Assembly (NCBI GenBank): GCA_022424815.1
Contig: JAKMGS010000010.1
Coordinates: 1 to 24,662 of the forward strand
Source of the DNA: Schleiferiaceae bacterium
GTDB taxonomy: Bacteria; Bacteroidota; Bacteroidia; Flavobacteriales; Schleiferiaceae
DNA: 24,662 nt
Direction: 5' to 3'
Part shown: one piece after another, positions 24,110 through 24,662 of the stretch
How positions within the stretch are numbered: position 1 is the stretch's first letter
How the letters are laid out: every line of letters begins with the position of its first letter
Position numbers and translations under genes: made by a program
Notes under the pieces: generated by a model
Database searches by the model: none
What the model saw: the letters and a program-made list of their open reading frames with translations, nothing else
What the model was told of the DNA's origin: nothing

Positions 24110-24662
24110 CGGCCTTTGGATTTTAGGAATTGGAGTAATGGAGGTACAAAATCATCTTGATCACTCAGAGCAATACACCCGGCACCGGCTCGTTTGGCCA
24201 AATCTTTCACCTGTGTTTTGTGCTTTAAATGCCTGGCTTTGAGTGCTTGTTGGAACTTCTTACTGCCGCTTCTGAACCATTGTAGTCCCCCGGTTTCTGC
24301 ATCGACTACTGGCACTAATCCCACCTTTGGCAAGTGTTGCTCCCCGTCATTGTAGGCGTGAATGGCACATAAATCGAATCGCTTCGCGACTATTTTAAGG
24401 GCTCGCTCTGGGAGCTCCCCCATAAAATCACTCATCACAAAAACGATGCTGTGTCTTTTTTGAATGCGCAGTAAATGCTCGAGCGCGAGGTCCACTCTGG
24501 TGCCCTCGTGCTGAGGTTCGTGCTCCAAAATAGTCTTGATAATGCGCATGACGTGCGACTTCCCCTTTTTCGGAGGAATGACCTTCTCGACTTGACCGGC
24601 GAACAAAATGAGCCCAATTTTATCGTTGTTCCCCATCGCGCTAAAGGCCAAGGTCGCAGCAA
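24106..24662 (-). CDS. DUF58 family protein (partial, 5' end outside window)
   Basis: The C-terminal 185 residues or so of a DUF58 protein, a von Willebrand-like family that accompanies MoxR ATPases and Bat genes. Visible are DKIGLILFAGQVEKVIPPKKG, TRVDLALEHLLRIQKRHS, FVMSDFMGE (a MIDAS-like aspartate) and VPPLLQFLKSKGR at the end. The frame stays open to the window edge; there is an in-frame TTG at 24651, but family members are near 290-300 residues, so it is not the start. Base composition is higher in G+C than the bat genes that follow. Confidence 0.88.
   Translation of the reverse strand, partial: AATLAFSAMGNNDKIGLILFAGQVEKVIPPKKGKSHVMRIIKTILEHEPQHEGTRVDLALEHLLRIQKRHSIVFVMSDFMGELPERALKIVAKRFDLCAIHAYNDGEQHLPKVGLVPVVDAETGGLQWFRSGSKKFQQALKARHLKHKTQVKDLAKRAGAGCIALSDQDDFVPPLLQFLKSKGR

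Overview
The window is chromosomal DNA from a member of the Bacteroidota, most likely a flavobacterium-like lineage. The evidence is the gene content (a Bat aerotolerance operon, a DUF2480 protein, a complete SUF operon, a eukaryote-like HMG-CoA synthase, a short homogentisate dioxygenase), the near absence of Shine-Dalgarno sequences, and promoter elements of the Bacteroidota type (TTG, about 19 bases, TAnnTTTG). I see no rRNA, tRNA, CRISPR array, phage or insertion sequence. Genes are tightly packed: no gene-free stretch exceeds about 120 bases.

Region 1 (1-5130) is aromatic amino acid breakdown. A minus-strand operon runs homogentisate dioxygenase, 4-hydroxyphenylpyruvate dioxygenase, fumarylacetoacetase, closed by a good intrinsic terminator. 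The cut-off subunit A of a 3-oxoacid CoA-transferase follows and could activate the acetoacetate released by fumarylacetoacetase. A gene of the 2-keto-4-pentenoate hydratase family is transcribed divergently from the operon. No maleylacetoacetate isomerase is present.

Region 2 (5193-7610) is a two-gene polyamine operon behind a textbook Bacteroidota promoter: a PLP-dependent decarboxylase (arginine decarboxylase type) overlapping a deoxyhypusine-synthase-family gene that keeps the catalytic lysine. Region 3 (7710-8687) holds a small acidic protein of unknown function and a secreted, probably outer-membrane protein.

Region 4 (8688-16564, minus strand) is a complete SUF iron-sulfur assembly operon in the order sufA-B-C-D-S-E-sufT-like, followed by HMG-CoA synthase (mevalonate pathway) and a DUF2480 gene that abuts it. 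thiL (thiamine-phosphate kinase) diverges from sufA, and a small orphan gene follows thiL.

Region 5 (18143-24662, minus strand) is a Bat operon: DUF58 protein (cut by the window end), a membrane protein of the DUF4381-like type, BatA, a BatB-BatC fusion, BatD and BatE, all overlapping or abutting. Much of this block is more A+T-rich than the SUF block.

Nothing here is certain to be a new system. The best leads are the decarboxylase plus deoxyhypusine-synthase-like pair in an organism type with no eIF5A, the cysteine-containing DUF2480 protein near SUF genes, and the acidic-protein/secreted-protein pair.
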